NCBI GenBank assembly: GCA_015179125.1
Contig: WHVA01000190.1
Coordinates: forward strand, 62,001-126,000
Length of the DNA: 64,000 bases
DNA from: Gautieria morchelliformis
Lineage: Eukaryota > Basidiomycota > Agaricomycetes > Gomphales > Gomphaceae
Reading direction: 5' to 3'
The notes under the pieces were generated by a model. It did not search any database. It saw only the letters and a program-made list of their open reading frames with translations, and was not told where the DNA came from. Within the stretch, counting starts at the first letter, position 1. Each line of letters starts with the position of its first letter. Below, piece after piece: positions 10,757 to 23,439 of the stretch. The translations under genes and the position numbers were made by a program.

Positions 10757-11097
10757 CTCCTCTGTCTCATGACTATATTCTAAGTCTAAGACTTGTCAAG
10801 TTTTGACAAGCTCAAACAGAGAGATGTGAAATGCAATGGATGTTCGAGAAAGGTCAAAAAGGAAAAGGAGAGCAAGAACAATACATTAGCAAGTGTTGTT
10901 TGTTTGGTTCCGTGCATACTTCGCAGGGTCACGTGCATGCCTGTTCGAACATCGGAGTTTGAAATGACTTTGTTAAATATGCTCTGCACACGCATAAAAT
11001 ACTACCTGCAGTCGAATCTCAGTGGCAGAAGAGGATGAAGCCAAATGGGATGACAACGAAAGCCTGGCAATAATGGCTATTCAATTAGTATAAGCAA
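10757..11097. other. no recognisable gene
   Basis: Upstream side of the copia remnant, where gag would be expected. No CCHC knuckle or gag-like frame is seen. Confidence 0.35.
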
Positions 11098-11625
11098 GGG
11101 AGGATGTTCGCATTGACAACAATGTACATTCTTCTAGGATATATTAGATATCTTTTAAAAAATCAACCATAACTGAGTTCATAGTCCATCATTTTGAGCA
11201 ACTTGTATATTGTGGATATCCTAAATTTTTTTGAATGTTCTGATATTTTAAAAATATGGCTGTATGTGCTAAAGCATGATGTGTATTCAGATGACAGAGC
11301 AATTTCAGATAGGATTTGGATGACTATATATTAAAAGTATATATGAAGCTTGTTACATGTATGATGATAGAATGTAGAGGCAAGTATGGACCATATGAGT
11401 ACATGTTAGAAGTATAAATGAAACATGTTAGATGTACAATCACAGAATATAGAAGCAAGTATGGACAATACCTGTACTATATTATTATATATGGTTGAGA
11501 GGTCTGATTAGAAGGTATGTTTAAAATAATATGCATGTATAGTACAAAGATATGTAACTATTGATGTTTAGACAATGGGGTATACACCTTTTCCTGGGGG
11601 AGCAGCAGATGGTGAGAAAGAACTT
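11098..11625. repeat. repeat Y, copy 1
   Basis: About 530 bp matching 47540-48068 from GGATGTTC through TACACCTTTTCCTGGGGGAG. AT-rich and non-coding. The other copy is directly joined to a minus-strand copia pol end, so repeat Y may be an internal copia region or a flank carried with it. Confidence 0.7.
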
Positions 11626-13678
11626 TAGGACTAGGATTAAGCATGCCTTACAAATGCTGGCAACTGTCTCAATTGTGATATATTTTATGAAATATAGGTG
11701 AGCTAAGTTATATATACATATATATGACAGTTACAACCATCCCCCAAGGATAGGATAAACATACTGTTGTGAAGCCAGGCTGCCATGCAGCAGTCATCCT
11801 GCTCTGGATGGCCAGCTGGCAACGGCGATGGTACCCCCGATGCCAATGTATTATCATGGTAGGACATCGGACGCCACCATGCACTGCCATGGCTATGCGG
11901 CAGCCATCCTGCTTGGTGATGGTCAGCTCATGGTACCAGATGCCCATCTGACGACAGGATGGGCTGGGATAGACTCACCTGCCATGTGTGACATTGTGAT
12001 GCCATCTAAGCGCACTTTTAGTGATGTGTTGAAATCGGTTCGTACCGGACATGAGAGTAAAGAAGTTAAAAGAACTATTTTTATCTGATACAGTCATTAG
12101 TTTGCTTTAGAAATATGATGTAATCCATGCTACTAAATCTGACTGCAGCGTGTCCAGAAGTGAAAAATACAAATCTACATAAATTCTGAGATCATTGTCA
12201 ACTTTTGAAAACTTTACATCATGTGAGCTTGCTGTGGGCTTCTCAAATTTCAAAATTTCAAAACTTCCAAGTTTTTTTCAAAAACTGCCTGTGAGCTTTT
12301 ACTTCAGACAACACATTACCTTCACAAACTCAAAATTTTTCAATTTCTTTAAGTTCAGAAAGATCTTGATTCGCACTGATCTCCTCTCACCTGGTCGCTA
12401 CCGTCCTGGCAGCAGCTGACTATTTAAATCAGGCGCATCTTAGACAAATACATGCAAACATAATATGCGTCTTTGCACTTTGCCCTCTACCACGATGACC
12501 AACAACTTCCGTGGCCGTAACACAATCCCCAGCCTCCATTGACTTCTCCAAAGCTCTTCGTTTCCCCCATCTGCACGAGATGAGCCCATGTCATCTACCA
12601 AGTTGGATCTTGCATGTTTAGACCCTTTTAGCGAGTCCAAACTTGACTGCCCGGTTTATATAGCTGCTATGTCTTGGTCCAGTAAGTCATTGATTTCCTG
12701 AGTCTATATTGCCATGCATATAGGAGGTTTTACATTGCGCTTTGTTTATCATGACAGATCCACCATACGGCATCTGGGCAGGCACAAAACACCTCAGAAG
12801 AAAAAAGGGGGTTCCACTGCGAGATTCTGTAACCGCGATGAAAGGGTAGGTCATGTCTACTGCCTTGAGTGTCGAGCGATCTCCTCAGCTTCCACATTGG
12901 CTTATGACTTGGAATTGCTAGCGCGGTTTCTACTTGGGCGTCAAGGGAGATTGACACAAGGCATTGGAATCATGGGTAAGCAGAGTCTGCCCTGGTATTT
13001 GCTGCTTTTACTCATGTATATTTCAATACCCCTGACAGGTTGTAAATCCCTTGTGAGTAATCACTACCTACCTTAATTAATGACACTCACACTCACTCCC
13101 AATACAAGCGCAACAGGACGCTGAGCACACTGCCTTGACTCAATGACCAAGTACATTGCCCTCCCATCATCGTTGCAACGAAAAAGATGCCAAACAAGGC
13201 AGGCAAGAATGCGCTTTATTACTCAAATAAAACAACAAATTCAGGCCGCATCTTTCACGCACACCCACGGGTTCCTTTTCCTTCTCCCCTGCATGTGAGC
13301 TGACCTTAGCAGTTTCCAGCACACTAACATTATTTCTTCAGTGGGATCAGTTGGCAGCAGTAGATATGGTGGGATCAGTTGTGACCGGGGAATCTGCTGG
13401 GATCGGTCCCCAGCTGTAATCCTATATTTGTAAATAATTTGCAACCCATGTGAACTGATTTTCTGAAAACATATGTTGTCTTCCTCTCTGAACTGATAGC
13501 ATCATATATAAAAAATTCTATTCATCTGGCCTGAACATATGTAAACAGATGAAAGTGGTTGCAAAACTCAGATCCAGCATGATCAGACTGGGTCCCATGG
13601 TTTCACCGACCTGAACCGCTCCGACCCAGGTCATTTCTCACTGGGCCTGATGAGTCATGCCATGTATAGTATGTAGTA
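11626..13678. other. no recognisable gene
   Basis: Two kilobases with short ORFs only. 11760-11960 holds imperfect GCCATGCAGCAGTCATCCTGC-like duplications. 12240-12360 is rich in CAAAATTT and AACTTC runs. No family motif, splice-consistent gene or TIR pair was found. Confidence 0.35.
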
Positions 13679-13945
13679 TCATATGGACACGTAGCACCAT
13701 ACCCAAGCCATGCAGCAATCTTCTGAGTCACATAATGTGAGTGGTAAAGAATAGCAGGGTGAGGCTTCCATCTGATCTTGAAACTTGTTCATGGGTTCCA
13801 TCCAGGAGTTCAGCTGGTTGGGCTCAAAGCCTATCCAAGGGTTCCAGCCAGTCAAGCATGAACATGGTCTCCTGCATTGTGGAGTGGACATGGTTATTGT
13901 ACTGGAACTCTGCAAGTGGAAGGAACTCATCCCAGTCATCCTTAT
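13679..13945 (-). pseudogene. Ty3/gypsy integrase fragment
   Basis: The minus strand reads DDWDEFLPLAEFQYNNHVHS in one frame and GFEPNQLNSWMEPMNKFQDQ in the next. These correspond to the integrase C-terminal part of the full element at about 53940-54130 (DDWDELLPLAEFQYNNHVHS and GFEPRQADSRLETVNEFRDR). A frameshift separates the two blocks. Fragment of an older relative of that element. Confidence 0.75.
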
Positions 13946-14115
13946 AAGTGCAACCTAGGCAGATGCTCTACACTCAAGCAGCAAACTGGCAAAGGGGGAT
14001 CCAAAGTAAGATAGAGAACTATATACATGACACAGACATACCTGGTGAAGGGGGATCCAGAGAGAAAACTCTAAGGAACCCCTTAACCAGCCAGCTAGGA
14101 CTATAAGCCCAAGTT
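13946..14115 (-). repeat. diverged gypsy LTR fragment
   Basis: Directly after the integrase fragment come TAAGTGCAACCTAGGCAG, then two AAGGGGGATCCA blocks and AAACTCTAAGGAACCCC. They are in the order seen in the minus-oriented LTR at 26446-26600. The blocks are diverged, so homology is inferred from order and spacing. Confidence 0.45.
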
Positions 14116-14620
14116 ACATAGTGTTAAGAGTCGTCACCGTTGGGGATGGTATCCAGGTGTGGTAGAGATTCAGACTCCAAGACAGAGTCAATTGAGTTCG
14201 GGTTCAAGAATGCAAGAAGTGAGGTTGCACAAAGTATATGCACCTCAGAATAATCAACAAGACAAATTTGAGTGCTTTGAAGCACAGTAATGTAACAATA
14301 AGTGAGTTCGATTGACTGGACTGTTACTGTGGACATGGTAGCTATTTAACTGATGTGCAGAGTGTGCTACTACAGAAATGGTTGTACCAGTGGATATGTA
14401 TATGTGGCTCAGGGTATGGGGAATCGATGTACCCACTGCTGTGGCAAGTACATATCTTGCCTGTCGAATGGAAAGGAGTGTGTATGGTTTAGGTATCAGA
14501 AAGAGAATGTGTGTGTAAAAGGAAAGAAAGAAGAAGAAAGAATGATCTGTACACAACGGGCTAGCCATCATGTCATTCCTCAGATCAGCCTGGCCCATAC
14601 TCTGCGCAGATGCAACTAAC
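14116..14620. other. no recognisable gene
   Basis: No coding motif or repeat partner was recognised in this stretch before the second family-Z LTR. Confidence 0.35.
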
Positions 14621-15150
14621 TGTCAGAACCGTCCACACCGGGGGTAAGATCCCAATGTTGAAGACCCTGCACTAAGAAGGGGTGCCTGTTCTGGTTGGTC
14701 GAAAGAGATAAAAAGAAGGACAAGTCTGAAGTAGACAAGCCTCGAAGTAAGAGATTGAGAGAAGAGAGACGATAGAGTGAGCAAGGTATCCTCAAGTGCT
14801 AAGGGCACAGGAGATGGTGTAACATATATGATAACCAAACTAGCGAAATACATGGAGCAAGCTCTGGTATCTATCTACTTTGGAAAAGGGGGATGAGTCA
14901 GAAGACAATAGGAGGGATGAGTCACCGTGAGTCAGAATGAGTCAGAGTGAGTCAGAGTGAGTCAGGTGAGTATGAGAAGGAGTCAGAACAACAGGAGGGA
15001 TGAGTCACAATGAGTCAGAATGAGTCAGAACGAGTCAGAGTGAGTCAGGTGAGTCATGAAGAGGAGTCAGGACAATAAAGCTGATATGGTACACAATAGG
15101 GGAACTGAGTCATAATGAGTCAATGAAAACAAGAAGAGTGAGTCATGAGG
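14621..15150 (+). repeat. LTR family Z, copy 2, with TGAGTCA array
   Basis: Begins TGTCAGAACCGTCC and follows copy 1 (2117) base for base through the TGAGTCA minisatellite, here longer (about 13 TGAGTCA between 14890 and 15150). The AT-rich right end of copy 1 is missing, so the 3' border is uncertain. Confidence 0.55.
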
Positions 15151-15755
15151 GATACTGGTAAATCAAGAGTGACCTCATGGAGACAATAATGAGACGTCCT
15201 AACCCCTGAGCCAACCAAAAATCCAGAACCACACGTCTCTGCTCCAGACACACAGCCTCTGAGGCAATGCTTGACTTTCCAAGTCAATCGAAGGGGGTGG
15301 TGTAGGGTTAGGTGGTTGAGAGGGTTGGAAATGATCAGAACAATATGGGTCATAGCTGGTGCTAACCCCGCTTTCCAATATCTGAATCTCTACACTTCTC
15401 TTGCCCTCATGCACAAAGGGAATATAGTGCATAGGCATGTCAACTCATCCTGAGGAAGGGTCAAAGAAGAGTTCATGGGGATCAAGGCTTCCCCAATCCA
15501 TGCTGTCAGCACTCATCCTGCCAGATCGTCGCCTGGTGTGGACTGGTGATGGTGCCCGGATGCTTGGCGACATCTGCATAGGGAATGATGGTGTAGGCGC
15601 ATGTGTGGGAGTGGCAGTGAAGCACATGGCACTGGAGGTGATGGCTCAACTTGGGGTATGAAGATGTGATGGCAGTGGTCTGATGAGACAATTGGGGGAA
15701 AGGATTCCGTGTAAGCGCTCAGCCCAGTTGGTGAAATAAACCGGTTCATGACACT
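15151..15755. other. no recognisable gene
   Basis: Overlapping short ORFs on both strands without family motifs. This is the left flank of the LINE insertion. Confidence 0.35.
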
Positions 15756-15767
15756 AACATGTCACTT
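15756..15767. repeat. LINE target-site duplication, left
   Basis: AACATGTCACTT here recurs at 21802-21813 on the far side of the LINE. The last T residues could belong to the tail, so the true length is 10-12 bp. Confidence 0.85.
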
Positions 15768-16039
15768 TTTTTTAATTTTTTTTAATTTTTTTTATCCAAT
15801 TTTTGTCTTTTGGGGCTGTGCCCTATGTAAGATGATGTGTACAAATACCCCGTCAACATGTTTGTCTTAACTATGCCCTTGTCTCTATCTCCGCAAGGGC
15901 CCTTTGGACTACGTCCCAGGCTTGGCCGTGCTTGTGTGAAAGCGAGGTGGCTCCTGCGCTCTGCACGCGGGCGGGTCTTCCTTCTTTTCCTCTCCCTCTA
16001 CTCTCTCCCGGCTGGCATCGCAACGTCTCTGAAATTTTG

Positions 16040-19000
16040 TCAAAACCTTCCTGTTTCATTCACATACTGGAACAGTGGCTCCAACGCTTTCTGTTTGGTC
16101 AGTAGCGTGCTGACCGACCTTGCCCCACGCTTCAATTTCCCTTCCAGCTTCTTCCTTTGCTCGCTGTATGCCGGGCACCGGATTAGAAAATGGTGTACAG
16201 TTTCGTCCTCTCTGCGGCAGGCCGCGCACGTTGGAGAGTCTGCTTTGCCTATCCTGTGCAGGTGTTTTGCCAGCGGTGCGTGGCCCGTTCTCATCTGTAC
16301 TAGTAACGAGCTTTGCCTTCTTGCCAAGCCGCTGCTGAGCCTTATGTATGCCATGGATGGCATCGACTGGTCGATTTTGTGCAAGTGCCGTGCCCTCGGT
16401 GATCTTGCGAATGCCTCCTTGGCTTGCGCTTTGAGGACCTTGTGGTGTCTCTGTAGTTCCGCCAATCTGCTGATAGGCATCTTGCTCCGGCATACTTGTA
16501 GCTTGTTTCGTTCCTTGGTCGAGTTGCCCTTCGTGGCCTTTTTTGCTTCCCTGTCCACGCGCTCATTGCCTTTGATGCCCTTGTGTCCAGGTATCCATTT
16601 CATTGTCATCTTGGCCGTCCCTCCCCTCTCCCGTCTCATATCTTCCACCTGCTCATGCACCACATTGACAAGGTACTGTCCCGATATGGCTCTCTCTTCT
16701 CTGGTCGTTAGTATCGCAGCCTGGTTGTCTAGACTCAGTGTGTGCTCGCCACGGCCTTCTTCCCTCAGCATCTTTGCCCCCAATGCCGCTCCCAACAACT
16801 CCGCTTCGAAGACCGTGTCCTCGTCTGCAGTCCCCATACACTTTCTAGCCACCTTCTTTACCTCCCCTCCCCGGTACAGGACTGCCGCTGCCCCTACCCC
16901 TCTGTCAATCATCGAGCCGTCTGTGTATACCACGGCCTCCGCCATGTCCTCCGCTCCCTCTCCCAACACCGCTGCTTTATCTCCTGGTATGCTGATCCCG
17001 AAAGCCGGCTCCCACTTGGGCCCATGCTTGAGCAATCCTATCTTTTCCATTTGTTGTGGATGCAGCCCGAAGCCGTGCATCATCTCATGGATTGCGGACC
17101 TGTGTCTCCTGACGTATCTGCCCGCTGCTCTCTTTACGCGTTTCGACAGGGGGTGCTGTGAGGGTATGCATGTTAGTCTGACTGCAGCTCTGTGTACAAT
17201 TTTGGATACTAGTTGTGGGAAAGGCAATAAACCCGCATGCGCATCGATCGCGTCATTCACCGTTGTCTGCATCGCCCCTGTGATTGCTAGTGCCGCCTGT
17301 CTTTGGACCCTTGCGAGTTTGGTAATGTATCCCTTCGTGCCCTTAGACTCTGGTACCAGGAACGTGTCGGCAGCGTATAGCATTCTCGGGATGACGACCG
17401 CTATGTAGAATTGCCTCATGTGTTTCGCCGAAACGCCTTTGGCTGCCTTTGCGATCCTACGGTACTGATCCATTATTTTTGTCCCTTTCTTCAGTGCATG
17501 GTTGACCTGGCACTTGAACCGAAGCTCCTGGTCGACTATTATTCCCAGGTACTTGTGCGTCTCGGTTGGGACGATCTCTTGGGCGCCTATATTGATGGAG
17601 GGTCTTGCTACCGGCCTTGTTTTCCTCATTCCTGTTGGGTCTTTTTCATGCTTCCTTGTGAATCCTATCAGCCCAAATTTGTCCAAGGCAAATTGGCAGT
17701 CGTGCTTAGCTGCCCAATCCATCGCCCCGTCCTCTCTGTGCACTATACTATGTCCCTGAGCTTCCCAAACGCTTCATCCAAATCAGCCCCTTCTGCCAGA
17801 ATGGTCGTGTTGTCCACGAATGCGACCGCATCTTCTCCGTTGCTTTGTTGAACGATGTCGAGCAGGTCAGCGTTGTAAAATTGGTATGCTATTGCCAAGA
17901 GCGGGCACCCCTGATCCATGCCCCTTATGATCGGTGTCGGCAGGGCTCTGTGGTCGTCGAACTTCAGAACGGCTATCCTTCCCTCGACCTTTAACCGTAT
18001 CCAGTCCATGTACTCTTGCGGTATGCCCCTAGAACGCATGTTATGTATCAGCCGGCTCATTATTATGCTTGGAAAGGCCCCCTTGATGTCCAAGAATAGA
18101 GCTCCCACCGCTCTCCCTTTCCTCCACGCGTTCTTCACCTTCGTCAGTGTATAGTGCAGTGCATCCGTTGTCGTTCTCCCCTGCCTGCATCCATAATGGT
18201 TGCCTGGGAGCAGGTCATGCATCTCTGCCATTTTTCCCAAATCCTCTGCCACACAAGACGAGAGCACTTTTCCCATCATGTCCAGCAAAGCGATTGGCCG
18301 GTACGCTCCTGGTGCGGTGTAGTCGCTCTTGCCCGGCTTGCACAGTACCAGTATCTCGGAGTCCCTCCACAATGCTGGGTATACATTGAGCTTGAACATT
18401 GCTACGAAGAGCCTCTCGATGTGTGATATCAGCTGTTGTATGCGCTGTTTTAACACTATGTTTGGTATCCCGTTCGCTCCCGGGGCCTTGAAAGGGTTGG
18501 TGCGCCTGATGGCCCTTCGGATTTGGTCTTCCGTGATCTCCTCGTAAGCAAACGCTGGCGTCGGGTACTCGTAACCTATCGGTATCTGTGTGTTGGTGTT
18601 CTGCGGAGGTGGGAAGAAGGTTTGAAGTAGCATTTTCGACTTCTCGTCGTTCGTGACTGCTGTCCAGGTCGAGCCGTCATTCCGCTTGGTGGATAGCGTG
18701 GGCACTCTTGCTCTGCCGCTGTCTGGTGGCTCCCCGGTGACAAATCGGCTGGCCATCCACACCGTGTGTTTGTCCACCGTGGCTAGAAATCCCTCCCAAT
18801 GCTCTTGCTTTGATCTCTCTATGGCGGCAGCGTATTGATTCCTTGCTCTCCTCTATCTTGCGTGTGTGCGTCATCTGTGTGGTCATTGCGCCGGTCGTGA
18901 GATTGCCAAGCTAGCTTCCTGGTGTTCTTCCTCATTGCGGTGAGTTCTCGGGTCCACCATCGCTTCATGTACAGGGATGGTTTCGTCTTGAGGACCAGCT

Positions 19001-19916
19001 CTTCCGTAGTCTCGCTTATCGCCCTGTTCACACCCTCAAGCAAGCTGTGGAATTCCTGCTCACAGGTCGGTGCGGTGTCTGCTACCTCCTTCAGGCGTTC
19101 CCCTAACCTCTCGTTGTATTTCTCCCAATCCACCAGTCGATAGTTGTGTTTCGAGGGTTCTTGTGATGCAGTCGCGGTCATGTCTAGGGTCGTGTTGACC
19201 GGTATGTGGTTGCTGCATGCTGGCTGGTCCCCGGGAACTGTGGTGCATTGTAAAACAGCATTCGTGAGCTCCGCTGACATGAAAATATTGTCCGTGCATG
19301 TGTGGTTGCCCGTTGCCTGTGCAACAAGAGTTGGGAGGTCCTTTGGCAGTGTCATTATGAGGTCCCTCTCCACCATCGCTTCCAGGAGCAGCTGGGCTGC
19401 ATTGAGGTTGCTCCGCATGAAGAGGTGTGCGTTCCTCGCTTCGTCCCACTGTGGATGATGTCAGTTGAAATCTCCGAGCCATATCATTCCTGCGTACTCC
19501 TCGCCCCTCCCCGCGCGTGCTGCCTGTGCCTGTAAATACTGGTTAACCATATGAATGCTTTCCGAATGCGCGCAATCGCAATAGAAATTTAGAATCAGCA
19601 CTACACCATTCTGTGTTCTTATTCTAACTTGTCCCACGTCTATCACCTCCCATGTGTCCGTTTTTATTCTCCTGTTGATCAATATCATGGATCGGGTGCG
19701 TTTTTCCTTGTCTTTGTAGTGTGTCTTGGGATAGATCGTGTACCAACAGTGGGTCGCTCGAGCGTTGCCCAGATGATCTATGTATGGTTCTTGAATCGCT
19801 AGCACGTATTTGCTTGGTGGGCATCTGCCTAGAAGATCGTTAGTTGTGTGTAAGGATTTGTTAACGTTCTGCTGCCTTATCCTTAATGTTTTTGTTTGTA
19901 GTTGGTCGTCGCTCAT
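16040..19916 (-). pseudogene. LINE ORF2: endonuclease, reverse transcriptase, RNase H
   Basis: Domains in order: apurinic-type endonuclease (RIRQQNVNKS, AIQEPY, WLGDFN; 19461-19916, continuing after a stop to about 18830); RT (PGAYRPIALLDMMGKVLS, GCRQGRTTTDAL, ALFLDIKGAFPSI, GMDQGCPLLAIAYQFYNAD, AFVDN; 17743-18777); RNase H (VVYTDGS, ELLGAALGAKM, LSLDNQAA, WIPGHKG); and a C-terminal C-x2-C..H..C knuckle (CAACRREDETVHHFLIRC). Breaks: TGA at 19461-19463 where Arg is usual, a frameshift near 18815-18840, and a tandem 5-bp duplication ACTAT-ACTAT at 17742-17751. The RT active site reads FVDN (17809-17820) where a second Asp is usual. The start overlaps the end of ORF1 by 56 nt. Confidence 0.9.
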
Positions 19917-21666
19917 TCTGCCGCCACCCTGTTTTGGTCCACTCGCGATTCTGCCCTGTCCCCGTTTGTGTTACTCCAAAGGTGCTCACTGATGGTGGTT
20001 TTCCTTGAGCCCGGCCTAGTGGCTGGTCTTGACCTGCCTCTTGTCTGTGGCTGTTGCCATCCGTCATCCTTGTGGCCAACCTGCGGGTTTGCCGTAGCTC
20101 ACCTCTGCTGCACTTGTACTCCTTCCCCCGTTTGCTGTCGTTGCCCTCCGTTCCTCCTTGCTGGGCCATCCTCTGCTGTCTCCATGCTGTCTCTGCTTGT
20201 CCGCTGCATCCCTCTCCGCCCCCTGCTGCCGTTGCCTGGGGCCATTCCGTGGCCGCTTCGCTTTGCGCGCCTTGTTGTTCCCAGGTCCAGGGGTTCTCGT
20301 CGGGGAAGAACCTGTACATGCTCTCTGGGTCTCCCTTTTCGATTCTCTCACTGGCCCCTACGAACTTCGGGCACATTCTGTCCCATGAAGCGTGTCCCGT
20401 TGCATCGCAATTAACGCATCAGAATTTGGCCGGGTCTGTCTCCTCGCATGCTGCTGTTCTGTGCTGCTTCATGCATGTGCCGCACGCCTCTTGCCCCTCG
20501 CATGCGGCTGCCATGTGTCCGGCGTATCTTTGGCACCTTAGGCATCTCCGCAGCTCCTTCCTCATCCTCCTCGCCGACGTTCACTTTCCTGCGATGACCA
20601 ATCCGTCCCTGATCGCTACGTTCGCAGTGGCTGTGGTGCTAAATCTCGCAATCAGATGCGCCGTGCATTGCCCGGGGCTGCGTCTTTGCACTGGCTTTAT
20701 CCACCTCGTCATCACCAGCGCGCCCTCCGGTATCCCGGAGTCTCGTTCTATCCTGGCCTGCTCTGCTAGCGCGTCCGGGGCATGACTGACCGGCACATAT
20801 TCCACTATCACTGAAACTGCCTGCTCCTTGACCACTGCTGACGCGCTGAACTTGCGCAGGAATTCCTCCCTTTGGGTCTGGATGACGCTCACAGCCTCTT
20901 GCATGTTCAGATCGAAGACGATACCCCCGTTGGCCAGTTTCTTGACCCCCACGAACCTCAGCTCCATCCCCCTCCCTGTCTCATTCATCTGCTCCACCGC
21001 TTCATTCGCCTTGGCGACCAGCTCCTGCTCGGTTAACTCAGCGAAGGGATTGGTCTCTGCTGCCGGCTCCTTGTCTATCAGGACTTGTCTGCTTCTTGCC
21101 TTTGCCCTGGCTAGGGTGATGGGGTGCGTAATCGGAACCGTTCCCTTCAGCGCTGTGGCGTACGTCAATTTGGGCATTGACTCCATTACCCCCCTCCCAT
21201 GTGTGCTGTTCTCGATCGTTTCTGCTGCTATCTCAGTCGCCCTTACCGTGTCGTAGGTGGCCTCTCTGAGGGTGTCCGTTGCCTCCTCCGCTTTCCGCAT
21301 TACTGGCTCTAATTTCTTTTCCACATACTTCATTACTTGCTCTCCTAGGCTCTTTGCCGAGGCATCCATCATTAGGATCACCACGGCCCTCGCTCCTTCC
21401 TTCAGCGCTCTGTGTGTGGTGCTCTGGGCCATACTTAGCAGCACGTAGCTCAGACCTTCCTGGGATATCGGATCCTCTTTCGCCACATACTGGTTCTTGT
21501 GCAGGAAATTTCGTGCTTGTTCCCTGTTCCGAACCGATGAGTTCACATTGTCTAGCAACTCACCTCTCATCCTGGCTTGCTCCCCCTGCTGCGCTGTCCC
21601 CGCTCTCGTCCTCGCCAGGTTTGCCGTCCCTGGCGGTTGGCCCTCCGCGCTCGTCAGCGTGGCCAT
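19861..21666 (-). pseudogene. LINE ORF1 (gag-like, CCHC)
   Basis: One frame starting at ATG 21666 and running to the stop at 19861, interrupted by TGA at 20581-20583 and 20419-20421. The first 361 residues are polar and alpha-helical, with LTYATALKG, a motif often seen in LINE ORF1 proteins. After the first stop come the nucleic-acid-binding knuckles CLRCQRYAGHMAAAC, CGTCMKQHRTAAC and CVNCDATGHASWDRMC (about 20530-20370). The tail is Gln/Arg/Gly-rich. The second stop falls where a Trp codon is likely. Confidence 0.8.
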
Positions 21667-21894
21667 TTTTGCGCTTCTTTGCTTGGAAGCGTTTTGTCGT
21701 CTTTAAGTACTGCTCTGAGCTATACTTTTTGCGATCAGGATGTGTGGATGCATAGTTATAGGAATTTTTTGGTTTTTAGGTGGTGGTGGTAAGCATGCTC
21801 CAACATGTCACTTAACCTGTCCTTCATTATTTTATTTTGTAACTATATGCATTTGCAAATGCAAAGAGGTGTAAATACCTAATGTTTTGTGATG

Positions 21895-22880
21895 TGCACC
21901 TGAGCCTCATTTATTTCTTGTATCCAGTAACTTCATTTTCCCTTTCATCACTCCACTTCTGTGTTCGCTCCATTTGCTCTTCGCCAGATTTGCCGAATGG
22001 TTATTCACTACTTGCATCATTCGCCAGTAGGCATGCCATCAAACATGATCGACATCCTTTACCTGGCTTGATGGTTCATCACTGGCCCTATCATCTTCCC
22101 GACTCAACCCCTTTAGGCGTTCCTATGGCCGGAATGCATTCATGGGACGTCCTACCCATAGATCGTGTGGGATCAACCCAGCAGACGAAGAGTCCATGCA
22201 GGGTAACATGTGTGCAGGTCTAAAGGTGTGTTTTCTTACATATGTATCTTTATCCTCTCTCCCCCCCTGTTGATTCATGTTCGCACTCCTCTCCTTCTCC
22301 ATTGTATATGTGTTTCATCTATTTGTATCCTGACTGTGCACCCCTATCCAACCCTGACTCATGACGGCCTCTTTCCTATTCACTGATATAATATGGACAT
22401 TTGGTATAAGTACTTTACATTCACATGTATATTCTGCAGTTCAATTATCATATGTCTATCTTGTGAAAAAGCTTGACCTCATTGTGATCATCGTCTTGAG
22501 CCCTCTTCTAGAGACTCCTATCTTAGACCAGAGGAGGACTCAAGCACCACTGGTGAGTTTTCGTACTTCACCTTCGTTACCTTAGCCTTCATACTATTAT
22601 CGGTGCTGTCGGCAAAGGGCTCCTAAGGAGCACCTTCGCCGGCAAAAGGATTGTTACTACTAAACAACCTTTCCGTGAGACCTTGAACATTACATCGTCA
22701 AGTGTCATGGGCTATTTCACATGACTGTAGATAGGGTGAGCCCCATTCAGGCAGCCCTCTTACCTTCTAAACATTTATTCACGCATCTTATTCGCCGAAC
22801 TATACACTTCGTTGCACAAGTCATTCAGGCATTCGCTATGTTCACTAATACACGATTTTAGCACCTAAAAACCAATCTTG
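21895..22880. repeat. repeat X, copy 2 (uninterrupted)
   Basis: Matches repeat X copy 1 end to end but lacks both insertions. It shows the empty LTR site near 22485-22500 and the empty Tc1 TA at 22732-22733. The conserved hairpin has GGGCTCC-TAA-GGAGC at about 22618-22636. No coding frame is conserved. Confidence 0.75.
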
Positions 22881-23220
22881 ACACCTCAATGAATAGAAAT
22901 GGATACAAGGAATAAAATAAAATAAACTATAAACAGAATGCAGGGGGATCTCTTGAAATTTCTGTGTATTTGATTTGATTTTATGGATAGATGAATGAAC
23001 ACTCAGTGATTTTTAGAATCATCCTCCTGATAAGTACAGCAATTCTGAGTGCCTAGCCATGATAAGGCAAACCGGTGGTTATCACTGAGCACTTGATTGG
23101 TGCTGTATAACAGATGACAAGCTGAGTGATTGGCTCACTGATGCAAATGTCATTGAGTGAACGTAGCTAGTCATTTGTAGAGCTCATAGATCTATAGGAT
23201 CAGATAATAAAGCAAGTAAC
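22881..23220. other. no recognisable gene
   Basis: Flank between repeat X copy 2 and the Harbinger element. No motif was seen. Confidence 0.35.
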
Positions 23221-23439
23221 TAAGGGCCTGTTTGGTGCCCGCAAACTGATGCGCAAAGGTGATGTAGTTCAGATATAAGTAGGGTAGATAAATTCAAACT
23301 AATTTTCACTTTCTGTGCAACTTGAACCAGCTGAACACCCTCAGTTCTCAATGCATTTTTAATGTGTCAGCAGACCAACTGCCAGTATCCACAATCAATT
23401 TGGAATGAGAAAACATGTCTTCAAACAGCTCATCCACCA

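Larger units (their letters stand above)
15768..21801 (-). mobile_element. full-length non-LTR retrotransposon (RNase H-bearing LINE)
   Basis: 6,034-bp element on the minus strand: short 5' UTR, ORF1 (gag-like with CCHC knuckles), ORF2 (endonuclease, RT, RNase H, zinc knuckle), about 240-bp 3' UTR, and an A-rich tail of TTAAAAAAAA-type units (15766-15795 on the plus strand). Perfect 12-bp direct repeats flank it, so it is not 5'-truncated. The RNase H domain places it near the I/Tad-type LINEs of fungi. Several stops and frameshifts mean it can no longer move by itself. Confidence 0.9.

Noticed and set aside
15837..17408. 523-codon plus-strand open frame
   Set aside because: It is exactly antisense to the RNase H and RT part of LINE ORF2, which has clear domain motifs. 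The Cys/Ser/Leu-rich translation has none.
20054..20785. 243-codon plus-strand open frame with Cys pairs
   Set aside because: The Cys residues come from the complement of the CCHC knuckles of LINE ORF1; no independent motif.
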